Below, piece by piece: positions 16,909-26,900 of a stretch of DNA of 62,341 nt. The notes under the pieces are model-generated. The model made no database searches, was not told the origin of the DNA, and saw only the letters and a program-made list of their open reading frames with translations. The first letter of the stretch is position 1; each line of letters starts with the position of its first letter. Where the stretch lies: assembly GCF_024539675.1 (NCBI RefSeq), contig NZ_JAHHIT010000060.1:1-62341 (forward strand), in the 5' to 3' direction. The stretch is from Streptomyces hilarionis. GTDB taxonomy: Bacteria; Actinomycetota; Actinomycetes; Streptomycetales; Streptomycetaceae. A program made the translations under genes and the position numbers.

Positions 16909-19900
16909 TCACCTCCAAACCGGGTAGGCGGTCTCAATCATGCCCGTTTCTTTGTTCACCCACATCTCGACGTCAAGCCCATTCGCCGAGCCTCGCAGGA
17001 AGACTCGGTCCCCCTGAGAACGCCCTGCGACCGAAGACGACCTGTATGCCTGGCGAATCGTGGACTCGATCTCCCCTGGAGACATGTAGTCCGGAAATTT
17101 CGTCTTGATTCCGCTCTGCTTGTACGTCTTTCCTGCCGCGGTGTGTCGGTCGAGGACATGATCCATATCGACGTCCACTTTCCGCCACCCCGGAAGGTTG
17201 ACTGGCTTCGCGACCTCGCCCCGGGCGCCGCCGCCAGGGCCCTCGCCGCCGCCACCGGTGAGTGCGAATATCGCCGCCGCGGCCGCCCCGACGGAGGAAT
17301 TGGTCTTACCCAGGCATCCGGTTCCATGGCCGAGTGCCATGCAGGTGAGGAATTTCAGGTGGGTGATGATGTGCTGGTCGGCCTCGGCTTCTGTGGCGTC
17401 CTGCGGGTTGGCCAGGCAGTCCCAGCCGAAGTTCCGGCACGCGGTGTCGGTCTCTTGATTGAAGATCTTGGCGAACTGTTTGGCGTACTTCCAGTTGCGG
17501 GGGATGAAGACCTGCGGATAGATCTCGACGTATTTCTTGTGGAAAGCGGGGCTGAGAACGTTCCCCTGATCCAGGGCTGCCTGGTAATTCCCGGAGTTCT
17601 TCCTGGGGCCCGGCGCGTGTCCCGGTGTGGTGTTCTCCGCGTTCGGGTCGGGGCGAGTCGGACAGTCAATGTAGGGGCACAGTCCCGTGGGATCTGAAGT
17701 GGTGACAGGGTTGTCGTCGGCGTAGGCGTAGCCGCCGAGTGACTGCGGGCTGGCAGGCTGGAGGATCGGGTCGGCGCTGATGAAACGGCCCAGGGTGGGG
17801 TCGTACTTGCGGGCTCCGACGTCGGTGTAGCCGGTGGAGGTGTCCTGGGGTTTGCCGAGGAACGAGCGGGTGGGGTCGGGCCAGGTGGTGGTGTTGGCGC
17901 TGGCTCGTTGCTGGCCGTAGGGGGTGTACTGCTGGCGGGCGACTTTCTGGGTGGTGGTGTCCATCGCGAGGGTTGCGGTGCCGTGCGGGTCGTTGAACAG
18001 GTACTTCAGACCCCCGCCCGTGAGGCTGGAGCGGACGGCCACGGGCGTCCCGGCGCCGCCGTGGGTGTAGGTGCGGACGGCGCCGAGGAGGACATTGGGG
18101 GTGACGCTGGTGTTGACGACTATCTGGGTGTCGCCGGCGAAGAAGGTGGTCTGTCCGGGGTCGCGGCGGATGAGCTGGTTGCCGTCGGCGTCGTAGAGGT
18201 ATTTGGTGCTCGTGGGGTTGGAGCCGCCCGTGTCCACTTGGGCCAGGTGGCCTTCGTCGTCCCAGGTCAGGGTCTGGCCTGGTCCGGTGGTGGGGGTGCG
18301 GGTGTGCAGGTTGCCGTTTTCGTCGTAGCCGAAGGTCGTGGGATTGGTGCCGCCGGTGGTGGCGGTGAGGGTGTGCGGCTGGACGCCGGTGGCGTTGCAG
18401 TTGGCGGTGCACCCGTTGGTGTAGGTGGTGGTGGCGGTGGTGCCGGAGCCGCCGATGGCATGGTCGACGCTCTGGTGGCGGTTGCCTATGGCGTCGTAGC
18501 TGAAGGACTGCCAGTAGGAGCCGGGCGTTGTGGTGAGGGTGCCGACCGTGGGCGGGTTGGCGGAGCAGTCGTCGTTGGCCGTCCAGGCGTCGGTGAGCCG
18601 GTCGAGGGCGTCGTAGTTGTAGCACTGCTGGTCGGTGACGGTGTTGCCGGTTTCCGACTGTTGGTCTGTGGTGGAGGTCGGATTGCCAGCGGCGTCGTAG
18701 GTGTACTTGGTGTCGTCGATTGTCGGGCCGGGTGCCTGGGTCCGGCTGATGACGCGTTCCTTCAGCCGGAGGGTCTGGTCGTCGTAGTCGTAGGTGGTCG
18801 TGGCCGGGTTGGTCGAGGAGCCCTGAGTTACCTGGGACAGCGCGCCGAAGTCGGTGTAGACGGTCGCGGCGACGTAGACGTTGGCGCTGCTGCTGGTTTG
18901 CGTCGGGTTGCCCAGAGCGTCGTGGTCGTAGGTGATGCCCTCGCTCGTCAGCCCCTGGGTACGTGGGTCGCTCTGGGTCTGTAGCAGCTGCTTGTTGATG
19001 GTGTAGGTGTAGGTCGTCGTGTATGTCGACGGCAGCGGTGCTTCGGAGGCCGGCAGGGTGATCGTCGTGCCGGTCGGCTTGCCGAGGGCGGTGTAGCCGT
19101 TGGCGGCGACCGTGTAGCCGCCGGTGGTGCCCTGGACGTAGCGGGTCGATGAGGTCGGCAGGCCGATGCGCTTCGTGTCGTACAGCCAGGAGGCGAACTG
19201 GAAGTTGGACTTCGACTTGTCACTGCCGGTGAGTTTGCGGCCCAGGAGGTCGTATGTGTAGTCGAGTTCGGTCTGCTTTGCGTCGTTGGTGGTGGACACG
19301 AGGTTGCCGGCGTCGTCGTAGCCGTAGCTGCTCTTGCCCACGTCGGGGTCGTTCTGGGAGGTCTTGCGCCCGAGCAGGTCGTAGTTGAACGTCCAGACCG
19401 TCTTGTCGGGGCCGGTGACCTGGTGCTGTTGTCCGGCAGCGTCGTAGCCGTAGGCGGTGGGTGAGGTGGTGCCGCCTGTGGCGGTGAATCCGTTGGCCGC
19501 GGTGCCGGAGAAGGCGGGGGCGGCGGTGTACTGGTCGAGTTCGGTGTTCTGGCCGCGTGCGTTGACGACCGTGGTGGTGGCCACGCCGCCCTTGGGGGGC
19601 AGGACGGTGGTCCTGTCTCCGGTGTAGGCGGTGGTCGTGGTCCAGGTCTTGAGGCCGTTGTGCTCCTCGGTGACCAGGTCAGGGCGGCCCATTCCGTCGT
19701 GGTCGGTGACGGTGGTGTCGGGGATGGTCACCTGGGAGACGGGGACCGGGACGCTGCGGGGGCTGCCTGCGACGTTGTAGGCGTTGTTGGTGACAACGGT
19801 CCAGCCGTGCGAGTCGTACTGGGTATCACTGACCGTCGTGCTCGAGTTCTCTGCGGTCGCCTGCGTCTGCAAGGGGCGCAGCATGGCGTCGTACAGAGTT

Positions 19901-22900
19901 TCGCTGGTCGCGTAGCTGCCGTTGTCCAGGAGGGAGTTGGCGGCAACGATCGAGGGCCCGGTCTGGGACAGGCTGTAGGTGTAGGTCGTGTTCGCGGGCG
20001 CGCCGTTGGCCTTGCTCTCGTTGGGTAGCCATGCCCCAGTGAGGCGGCCGAGCGCGTCGTAGGTAAGTGAGGTGAGTCGGCCGGCCACGTTTGTCTGGGC
20101 GGTGGGCTGGGCGCGAGCCGGGTCCATGGTCCTGCTGGAGACCTGGCAGTCCTTGGAGCTGGTCGTGGCGGTGGTGCAGGTGACTCCGGGGGTGACCTGA
20201 GTGGCGGTGACGATGCCTGTCGGGAGCTCTCCCGTGGCCGGCGTGTACCCGGTGGCGGTGTTTTGGGACAGGCTGGCGCCGTTGGGGGCGGTGGAGTGGG
20301 GCGTGCGTGTGGTCAGGGTGACGCGGCCGTAGCCGTCGTAGGCGACCGAGGACTCGTCGATGAAGGCGGTCGCGGTGGCGCCGGTGGCAGCGGACGCTTT
20401 CTGGACCAGGGTGACGTCACCGATCTTGGGAAGCGCGGGGTTGTGCTGGCCGTCCCCGTCGTAGGTGAAGGCGTTGCTGTCGTAGGAGGTGCGGACGTCG
20501 GAGATCAGTGCGCCGCCGGGAGTCGCTCCGGCTGCGGCACAGTCCTGGTCGGTGGCGATGGTCTCGGCAGGCAGCACGAGGGTGTCCACGCTGCCGGTGA
20601 CGTAGCGGTTGTAGGTGCAATTGGTGACGTTGTTGCTGTCCGCGGTTTCGCCGCGGTCGTCGACCTGTACGGGCATGCCGGTCGTCGGCTTGCTCAGGGT
20701 CGTGTTGTAGAAGGTGTCGGTCTCGCTCTTGCGCCAGCCGTAGGAGACCGCCTGCCGAGTGAGGCTTTTTGCGGTGCGGACCATCTGCCCGGTGAGGTCC
20801 GGCAGGCCGCTGCGGGACCGGGAGGCCGTGGGCCCGAGGATCGTGGGCACCGTGACGGTGGCTGTGTTCAGGCTGCCGGTGGCACTGTCGTAGGTGTCGG
20901 ACTCGAAGACCCGCCCGGCCAGCGCGTTGTTGTCCGCCACGCTGACGGTGCTGTCCTGGCTGGTCAGCGTCGGCACTGAGCGGGTCTTGCCGCCGGGCAG
21001 GGTGTCGCCGTTCATGCCGAGGAAGTAGTAGGTCTTGCTCAGGGTCTTCTGGTCGTAGACGTTGGTGCCGTTGGTCTTGTGAAAAACGCTCGGGTCGCCG
21101 GTGGTGACGTCCACTTCGGGATAGCCCCGGAACTGTCCCCAGGTGCGGTTCTTGGCTTTGACGACCTCGTTGTCGTCGTAGTGCCAGCCGGGGTTGCCCT
21201 TGTAGGCGTAGTCCGTTTCCAGCTTGGGCTCGGTGCCGTCCTGGTAGGAGTTGTGCGTATCTTCGGTCACGACCGCGGTGACCTTGTACTTGTAGAACCA
21301 GTCCATCCACGGCGCCGGCTGCCCGTCGGGCGTCCAGTACACGGGGAAGCAGGACAGCGTATTGGTCGACGCGAACGTCTTGGCGGCGGCGTCCGACGGG
21401 TCGTTGGGGTCACTGGCCGGGGCGCTGGAGCAGTTGGGCCGGTCGTAGGTGACGGTGGTCTGGGCGCCGGTCTCGCTGGTGACCGTCTGGATGCGGTCGT
21501 GGTACATCAGCGGCATCTGCGGGATGGTCCCGACCCGATTGGGCAGCTGCAGCGGCGGGTCGAAGTTCACGGCCGGTGTGGAGGTGCTGCTGGATGTGCC
21601 GCCGAGGGTGTCCAGGCCGGTGTGCTGGATGGAGTCCAGCCAGAGGGTGGGGGCGTGGTCGCCGCCGTCGGGGAAGGACTGGGTGAAGCTGTACTTGTCG
21701 ACCTGCTGGGTCACCCCGCCGGCCTGGATGCGGGTGGTGATCGACGTCAGGCGCTTTCGCGACCAGAAGCTCGGACCATGGTTGGTGCAGCTCGACGAGC
21801 TCGAGGTGCAGTTCAGGTCGACCGGCACGTCCGGCCAGTACGCGGCGTTGGCGGTCGTGAACTGGCTGTCCGCGCAGGTGTTGCCGGAGGGCGTGCCTGC
21901 GATGCAGCGTTCGGCGGAGGCGTCGAACATGATCTGCTCCGGTGCCGTGCCGGAGTAGATCGTTGTGGCGGTCATGCCGTAGTCGATGCGGGACAGGGTG
22001 CCACCGCGGGTGTAGGCCACCGCGGTGTCCTTCATGTCCGCGCCGTAGTAGCCGGTCTCCGGCGAGTAGTACCAGGCGGTTGCATTGCCGTGCAGGTCCA
22101 CGGCGTAGTCCAGGTTGAAGCGGTAGCCCAGCGTGCAGGCGGTGGAGGCGAAGTCGGTGCTGTCCGGGCAGTCGGACACTCCGCTGTGCGCGTGGTACAC
22201 CGGCACGGTCCAGACGGACTTGGTCTCGGCCTTGCCGCTGGACCAGCCCGGCAGGCGGTTGAGGCCGAAGAAGTACTGCACCCCGCCCTCGGTGACCTTG
22301 AAGTACTCGCCGTTCTTGGTGCCGTTCGTGCCGTTGCTCAGGTCCTCGATCTTGGTGGTGGAGTTGTCTTCGGCGGGTCGCAAGGTCTTGGTCGCGTCGT
22401 CGTAGACGATGTCGGTGGAGCTGCCGTTCAGCGACAGGGTCAGGATCTGGCCGGCCCAGCACTCGTCGCCGTCGTTCTTCGGCGCGCCGGACGAGGAGTC
22501 GTCGCGGCAGGACTTGTAGGTGCGTTCGACGTAGTTGTCCGTCGAGCTCCAGCCGTCGCCCAGCCAGGAGGACTGGTTGTTGGTCCCCTCGGTGCGCGCG
22601 TCCTGGCTGGCGGAGCTGTAGGACAGGTCCACATTCGGGGCCGCGCCGCCAAGGGCCGGAGGTACTGCGATCGGGTAGCTGTAGGTGAACGAGCCGGTGT
22701 TTCCCGAGGTCGACCAGGAGCCGCCCGGTGCCAGGCTGGTCGCCGAGTAGTCACCGGATGAGCCGGACGTCCCTGCGGTCGCGGCCAGAACAACCGTGGC
22801 GGCGGACGATGCCGTCGCCGACCGGGTAGAGCCGACGGCACCCGACGACGTCACGCTCTGGCCCGGAACGGTGACCTGCGCGGACAGCGGTGTTCCCGGG

Positions 22901-23565
22901 GCGGTGCGCACCGGAGTCTGGGTCTGGCATTTGGCCAGCTCGGGCGTGGTCAGCGCACAGGCGGGCAGTTGAACCAGGTGCAGGCGTGAGGCGAAGTCAC
23001 CGCCGAAGGCGTAGCGGAACGACGAGTCGTCCACGCGCAGCGCGACTTTCCCGCTCCCCGGGCTGGTGCGTTGCAGCGTGAACAGCACGCCGTGGACACC
23101 GGCCGTGCGCGCGGACTTCTGGGCCAGCATCGTCACGCGTACCCGCTGTGCCCCGGTGACGGCGGCTGACTGGGGCTGCGGACCTGCTGCAGCGCCGAGC
23201 AGGACGGGCAGGCTTCCGGCCCGTACCTGAGTCGTTTTGGCGCTCAGGCTCGCGGAGGCAGCCGCGCCGGGCAGGGTCACCACGGCGGTGCCCGGCGCGG
23301 GGAGCTGCGTGTGCCCGCTGGGGTCAAAGTGCTTGAAGTGTTTGGGGGATGAACTCCGTTTGGGCCAGGGAGGGGCCAAAGGAACCCGTTTGTTGTGCGG
23401 AGCGGCGGGAAGCCTCACGTGCGGCTTCGCCGGAGAGGCTGCCGTGGCCACGCCGAACGGCAGCAGGCCCACCACCAAGGCACCGGCCGTCACCACTGCC
23501 GTACGGCGAACCCTCCGGCCGGCCCAGGCCGCTCGACCGCGTCTCCACCCCAAAATCCAGACCAT
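16909..23565 (-). CDS. Secreted RHS-repeat polymorphic toxin, EndoU-like C-terminus
   Basis: 2218 aa from ATG 23565 (MVWILGWRRGRAAWAGRRV), chosen because a Sec signal peptide follows (VVTAGALVVGLLPFGVATA-ASPA) and GGGAGGGG lies upstream. An SpvB-like N-terminal part leads into many YD/RHS repeats (YDALGRLTG, YDLLGRKTS, YDAAGN) and the RHS core YTPYGQQRAS, FLGKPQD, DVGARKYDPTLGRFISADPI. After DPTGLCP the C-terminal tip of about 240 aa ends with DMDHVLDRHTAAGK, KFPDYMSPGEIESTIRQAY and MIETAYPVW. The paired histidines, FP-x-x-S-x-x-x-I and terminal TAYP match bacterial EndoU-type RNases of the BECR fold. Such proteins cut RNA of competing cells after release from the RHS cocoon. Confidence 0.82.
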   Translation of the reverse strand: MVWILGWRRGRAAWAGRRVRRTAVVTAGALVVGLLPFGVATAASPAKPHVRLPAAPHNKRVPLAPPWPKRSSSPKHFKHFDPSGHTQLPAPGTAVVTLPGAAASASLSAKTTQVRAGSLPVLLGAAAGPQPQSAAVTGAQRVRVTMLAQKSARTAGVHGVLFTLQRTSPGSGKVALRVDDSSFRYAFGGDFASRLHLVQLPACALTTPELAKCQTQTPVRTAPGTPLSAQVTVPGQSVTSSGAVGSTRSATASSAATVVLAATAGTSGSSGDYSATSLAPGGSWSTSGNTGSFTYSYPIAVPPALGGAAPNVDLSYSSASQDARTEGTNNQSSWLGDGWSSTDNYVERTYKSCRDDSSSGAPKNDGDECWAGQILTLSLNGSSTDIVYDDATKTLRPAEDNSTTKIEDLSNGTNGTKNGEYFKVTEGGVQYFFGLNRLPGWSSGKAETKSVWTVPVYHAHSGVSDCPDSTDFASTACTLGYRFNLDYAVDLHGNATAWYYSPETGYYGADMKDTAVAYTRGGTLSRIDYGMTATTIYSGTAPEQIMFDASAERCIAGTPSGNTCADSQFTTANAAYWPDVPVDLNCTSSSSSCTNHGPSFWSRKRLTSITTRIQAGGVTQQVDKYSFTQSFPDGGDHAPTLWLDSIQHTGLDTLGGTSSSTSTPAVNFDPPLQLPNRVGTIPQMPLMYHDRIQTVTSETGAQTTVTYDRPNCSSAPASDPNDPSDAAAKTFASTNTLSCFPVYWTPDGQPAPWMDWFYKYKVTAVVTEDTHNSYQDGTEPKLETDYAYKGNPGWHYDDNEVVKAKNRTWGQFRGYPEVDVTTGDPSVFHKTNGTNVYDQKTLSKTYYFLGMNGDTLPGGKTRSVPTLTSQDSTVSVADNNALAGRVFESDTYDSATGSLNTATVTVPTILGPTASRSRSGLPDLTGQMVRTAKSLTRQAVSYGWRKSETDTFYNTTLSKPTTGMPVQVDDRGETADSNNVTNCTYNRYVTGSVDTLVLPAETIATDQDCAAAGATPGGALISDVRTSYDSNAFTYDGDGQHNPALPKIGDVTLVQKASAATGATATAFIDESSVAYDGYGRVTLTTRTPHSTAPNGASLSQNTATGYTPATGELPTGIVTATQVTPGVTCTTATTSSKDCQVSSRTMDPARAQPTAQTNVAGRLTSLTYDALGRLTGAWLPNESKANGAPANTTYTYSLSQTGPSIVAANSLLDNGSYATSETLYDAMLRPLQTQATAENSSTTVSDTQYDSHGWTVVTNNAYNVAGSPRSVPVPVSQVTIPDTTVTDHDGMGRPDLVTEEHNGLKTWTTTTAYTGDRTTVLPPKGGVATTTVVNARGQNTELDQYTAAPAFSGTAANGFTATGGTTSPTAYGYDAAGQQHQVTGPDKTVWTFNYDLLGRKTSQNDPDVGKSSYGYDDAGNLVSTTNDAKQTELDYTYDLLGRKLTGSDKSKSNFQFASWLYDTKRIGLPTSSTRYVQGTTGGYTVAANGYTALGKPTGTTITLPASEAPLPSTYTTTYTYTINKQLLQTQSDPRTQGLTSEGITYDHDALGNPTQTSSSANVYVAATVYTDFGALSQVTQGSSTNPATTTYDYDDQTLRLKERVISRTQAPGPTIDDTKYTYDAAGNPTSTTDQQSETGNTVTDQQCYNYDALDRLTDAWTANDDCSANPPTVGTLTTTPGSYWQSFSYDAIGNRHQSVDHAIGGSGTTATTTYTNGCTANCNATGVQPHTLTATTGGTNPTTFGYDENGNLHTRTPTTGPGQTLTWDDEGHLAQVDTGGSNPTSTKYLYDADGNQLIRRDPGQTTFFAGDTQIVVNTSVTPNVLLGAVRTYTHGGAGTPVAVRSSLTGGGLKYLFNDPHGTATLAMDTTTQKVARQQYTPYGQQRASANTTTWPDPTRSFLGKPQDTSTGYTDVGARKYDPTLGRFISADPILQPASPQSLGGYAYADDNPVTTSDPTGLCPYIDCPTRPDPNAENTTPGHAPGPRKNSGNYQAALDQGNVLSPAFHKKYVEIYPQVFIPRNWKYAKQFAKIFNQETDTACRNFGWDCLANPQDATEAEADQHIITHLKFLTCMALGHGTGCLGKTNSSVGAAAAAIFALTGGGGEGPGGGARGEVAKPVNLPGWRKVDVDMDHVLDRHTAAGKTYKQSGIKTKFPDYMSPGEIESTIRQAYRSSSVAGRSQGDRVFLRGSANGLDVEMWVNKETGMIETAYPVWR

Positions 23566-23905
23566 GCTGTGCGTCCCCTCCCCCGGCCCCCAACCGCCCA
23601 AGTCGGTTGCGACTTGGGCGATTTGAGTGCACGCCAAACCGAGGGCACACGTCGATCAAGTCCCCCGCCGGGCGATCACGCTACGGCCTGACATCGGCCC
23701 GATACGCAAAGTATCTCCACAGGAAGAACAAAGAAATTGCCCAAACCAGGACACAAGTTGACTCTAATGCGTCAAAAGCGCACCGCAGAAAGGTAGTTGG
23801 CAATCCATCGACGATGGACCCCGCACACACCGGCCACACAGAATGCACAGCGGCGCGGGGCCCACGGGGGGAACCGCATGAAACCCGCGAAGGACCCCAA
23901 CATCG
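23566..23905. promoter_or_regulatory. Divergent promoter region of RHS toxin and LamG protein genes
   Basis: About 340 bp without a gene, unusually AT-rich for this genome around 23700-23800 (AAGAACAAAGAAATTGCCC). TTGACT at 23757-23762 fits a plus-strand -35 element, but I cannot identify a convincing -10 at 17 bp. Divergent arrangement suggests co-regulation of two secreted proteins. Confidence 0.35.
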
Positions 23906-26900
23906 ATGTCCCTGTCTCACAAAACCGGGCGCGCGTCCAGACGCCCCGGCTCGAGGCCGGTCGCCGCTGCCGTCGTCGCAGCCTTGGCTGCCGGATCGCT
24001 GGCCGCTACGGCGCCGGCGTACGCCGCGTCCGGTGCGCCGATCCCATCACACCAGGCCACTTCGCCGAGCGACCGCGCCCAGTCAGCCGCCGTCAAGCGC
24101 CTCAACCCAACGGAGTCGGCCTCCGCGCGGGCGAAGGCGACCGGCACGCCGGTGACCATCGACCAACTCACCGACACCGGGACCCAGGTGGTCGCCAACC
24201 CGGACGGCACCTTCACGCGGACAGACTCCTCGATGCCGCAGCGGGTGCGGAAGCAAGGAAAGTGGGTCCCCGTCGACACCTCCCTGGTGCGGCGTGCGAA
24301 CGGGACCTGGGCGCCCAAGGCCGCAGTTACGGACGTGGCCTTCTCCGGCGGCGGCTCTGGCGCGCTGGTCACGCTTCGTAGCGGGGCGGACAGGCTGGGT
24401 TTCTCCTGGCCTGGTGCATTGCCCGATCCGGTGGTCTCCGGTGACACGGCCACCTACCCGGAGGTGTTTCCCGGAGTCGACCTCCAGCTGACCGCGGACG
24501 CCTCCGGCTACTCCTCGATCATGGTCCTCAAGACCCCGAAGGCTGCAGCCGATCCGCGACTGCAAAGCCTCGCATGGAAGACCACCTCGGCCAACCTCAA
24601 GCTGGCCACCACCTCGAACGGCGGCGTGCAGGCCACTGACAAAACAACCGGCAAGACGGTGTTCCACAGTGACACCGCTTTGATGTGGGACAGCACCGGC
24701 GGCGGGCAGAAAACCGGTGCCACTGCCCTCGCCCGCACGGCGACCACATCTGCCGCCCGGGCCGAACACGCAGCAGCCGCCAAGGTCGGCAAACACCGCG
24801 CCCAGGTCCATGTGACCCTCAAAAACGGCAAGCAGATACTCGGCCTGGACAAGTCCCTGCTCACCGCCAAAACCACCACCTACCCGGTCTACGTGGACCC
24901 GGAATGGAGCGGCAGGCCCTCCCAGCTCGACTGGGCCCGGATCTCCGACAACGGGTGGAACGTCTACAACTCCACATCCACCACGGGAGCCACCAACGCC
25001 CGGGAAGGGTGGGACAACAACACCCCCGGCAACGGCGAACGGGCCCGCACCTACTACCAGATCAACACCAGCGGCATCAAAGGCGCCGTGGTCAGCCACG
25101 CCTCGCTGTACGTGAAGCAGCTTTCCGCCGCATCCTGCTCCGACACCCCAGCCGCCGTCTACGGCACCGACCGCCCCGCAGGATGGAGCTCCTCCTCGCT
25201 GTACTGGGGCCATGAACCCGGCGGTCGCACCGCCGCACTCGGCACCAACCCCGTCAGCCATGAGGCCGGAACCTGCCCGGTCACCAACGGCGCCAACTCA
25301 TGGGTCAGTCCACCATCACTCGAATTCAACGTCACCACGCGGGCGGTGAGCGCCGCGGCAGGCAGCTGGAGCAGCATGACGCTGATGGTCCAGTCGCCCA
25401 ACATGAACGACGCCACCCAGTGGAAGCAGCTCGCCTACGGCGGCGGCGCCACCCTCTCGGTCACCTACAGCTACCGCCCCAAGCTCAAGAACGGAACCGG
25501 CACTCCCGCCATCAAGCCCTCCATCGTCAACTCGGGCAAGACGATGACCACCACCCACACACCGACACTCTCCGCCCGCGCGGTCGACCCCGACCTCGCC
25601 GGCGGCAGCGAGCTCCTGCGCATCGAGTACAACGTCTACAACTCTTCGGGCACTCTGGTGCACCAAGGCTTCGGCCCGAACCTCGACTCCAAGAAGCGCG
25701 CACGATACAACACCAACGGCAGCGACTGGACGACACCGAGCCTGCCCGACGGCACCTACACCTGGAAAGCCACCGCCCAGAACGCGGCAGGCTACTGGGC
25801 CGGCACCGGCTCCGGCATCTGGACCAAGACCCAGACCTTCACCGTGGACACCAGCGCCCCGCCCTCCCCCACCGTGACCTCCAGCCAGTTCCCCGCCAAA
25901 CAGATCGGCGCCGCCTTCGGCGACCAAGGCACCTTCGTCCTGGGCAACAACCACACCAACAACATCACCGGCTACCTGTTCTCGCTCGACGCCACTCTCG
26001 GCAGCACGGTGTACACCAGTAGCGGCGTTATCCATCTGGTAGCAGGCACGAAGATCGCACAGAACAAGATCTACTACGCCACCTCCGACAACGGACCCGG
26101 CACCGGCGCCTCGGTCATCAACGGCAGCGCCTCCCCCGCCTTCGCCCCGGGCGTGGTGGGACCCCACACGCTGTATGCCAAGGCGGTGGACCAGGCCGGC
26201 TCGACATCCGTCTCCCAAACGGCCTACACCTTCTACGCCGGCACCAGCACCCCGGCGTACGCCTACGGCGACAAGATGATCAGCGGCTGGACCGCGACCA
26301 ACACCGATGGCACCACCGTCGCCGTACCCAAGGCGACAACCACCAGCGCCGGCGGCCAGCTGGTCAGCCAGGCCGCCGGCAGTGGTTACGAGTTCGCCGA
26401 CGGCTACCAGGCCATGCTCGCCAACAAGACCAGCACCTCGAAGGTCGTCAGCGGCGACAGCGCCACCTTCAGCTTCGACGTCCCCAAGGACGGCCCTTGG
26501 AGCTTCGGAGCCAATCTGACCAAGGGCAAGGACTACGGGATATACCACCTGGTACTGGACGCGGGTAAGAGCACGCAGTCCACGCTGATCAGCGGGTTCG
26601 ACGCCTACAACTCCTACACCACTACCCAGTTCGTCAACCTGGGCATCCCCAAGGTCGGCAGCCAACTGCTCACCCTCAATCAGGGCGTGCACACCCTCAC
26701 CTTGACCCTGAGCGGCAAGAACCCCGGCTCGTCCGGCTACCAGGCCGGCATCGACGTGCTGCGCCTCGGATCGGCGCTGACCTGCGCGATCAACGCCATC
26801 AGCGCCTGCCGCAACAACACGGCCACGAGCACGTTCACCACCACGACGAGTCCGGCCGACGCCGACGGATCCGGCAACAGCATCAACTCCGCCGACCTCA

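Noticed and set aside
17908..22761. Long plus-strand ORFs (for example 17908-18984 and 21079-22761) opposite the RHS gene
   Set aside because: Shadow frames of a GC-rich repetitive gene: valine/glycine-rich low-complexity products and no ribosome binding sites.
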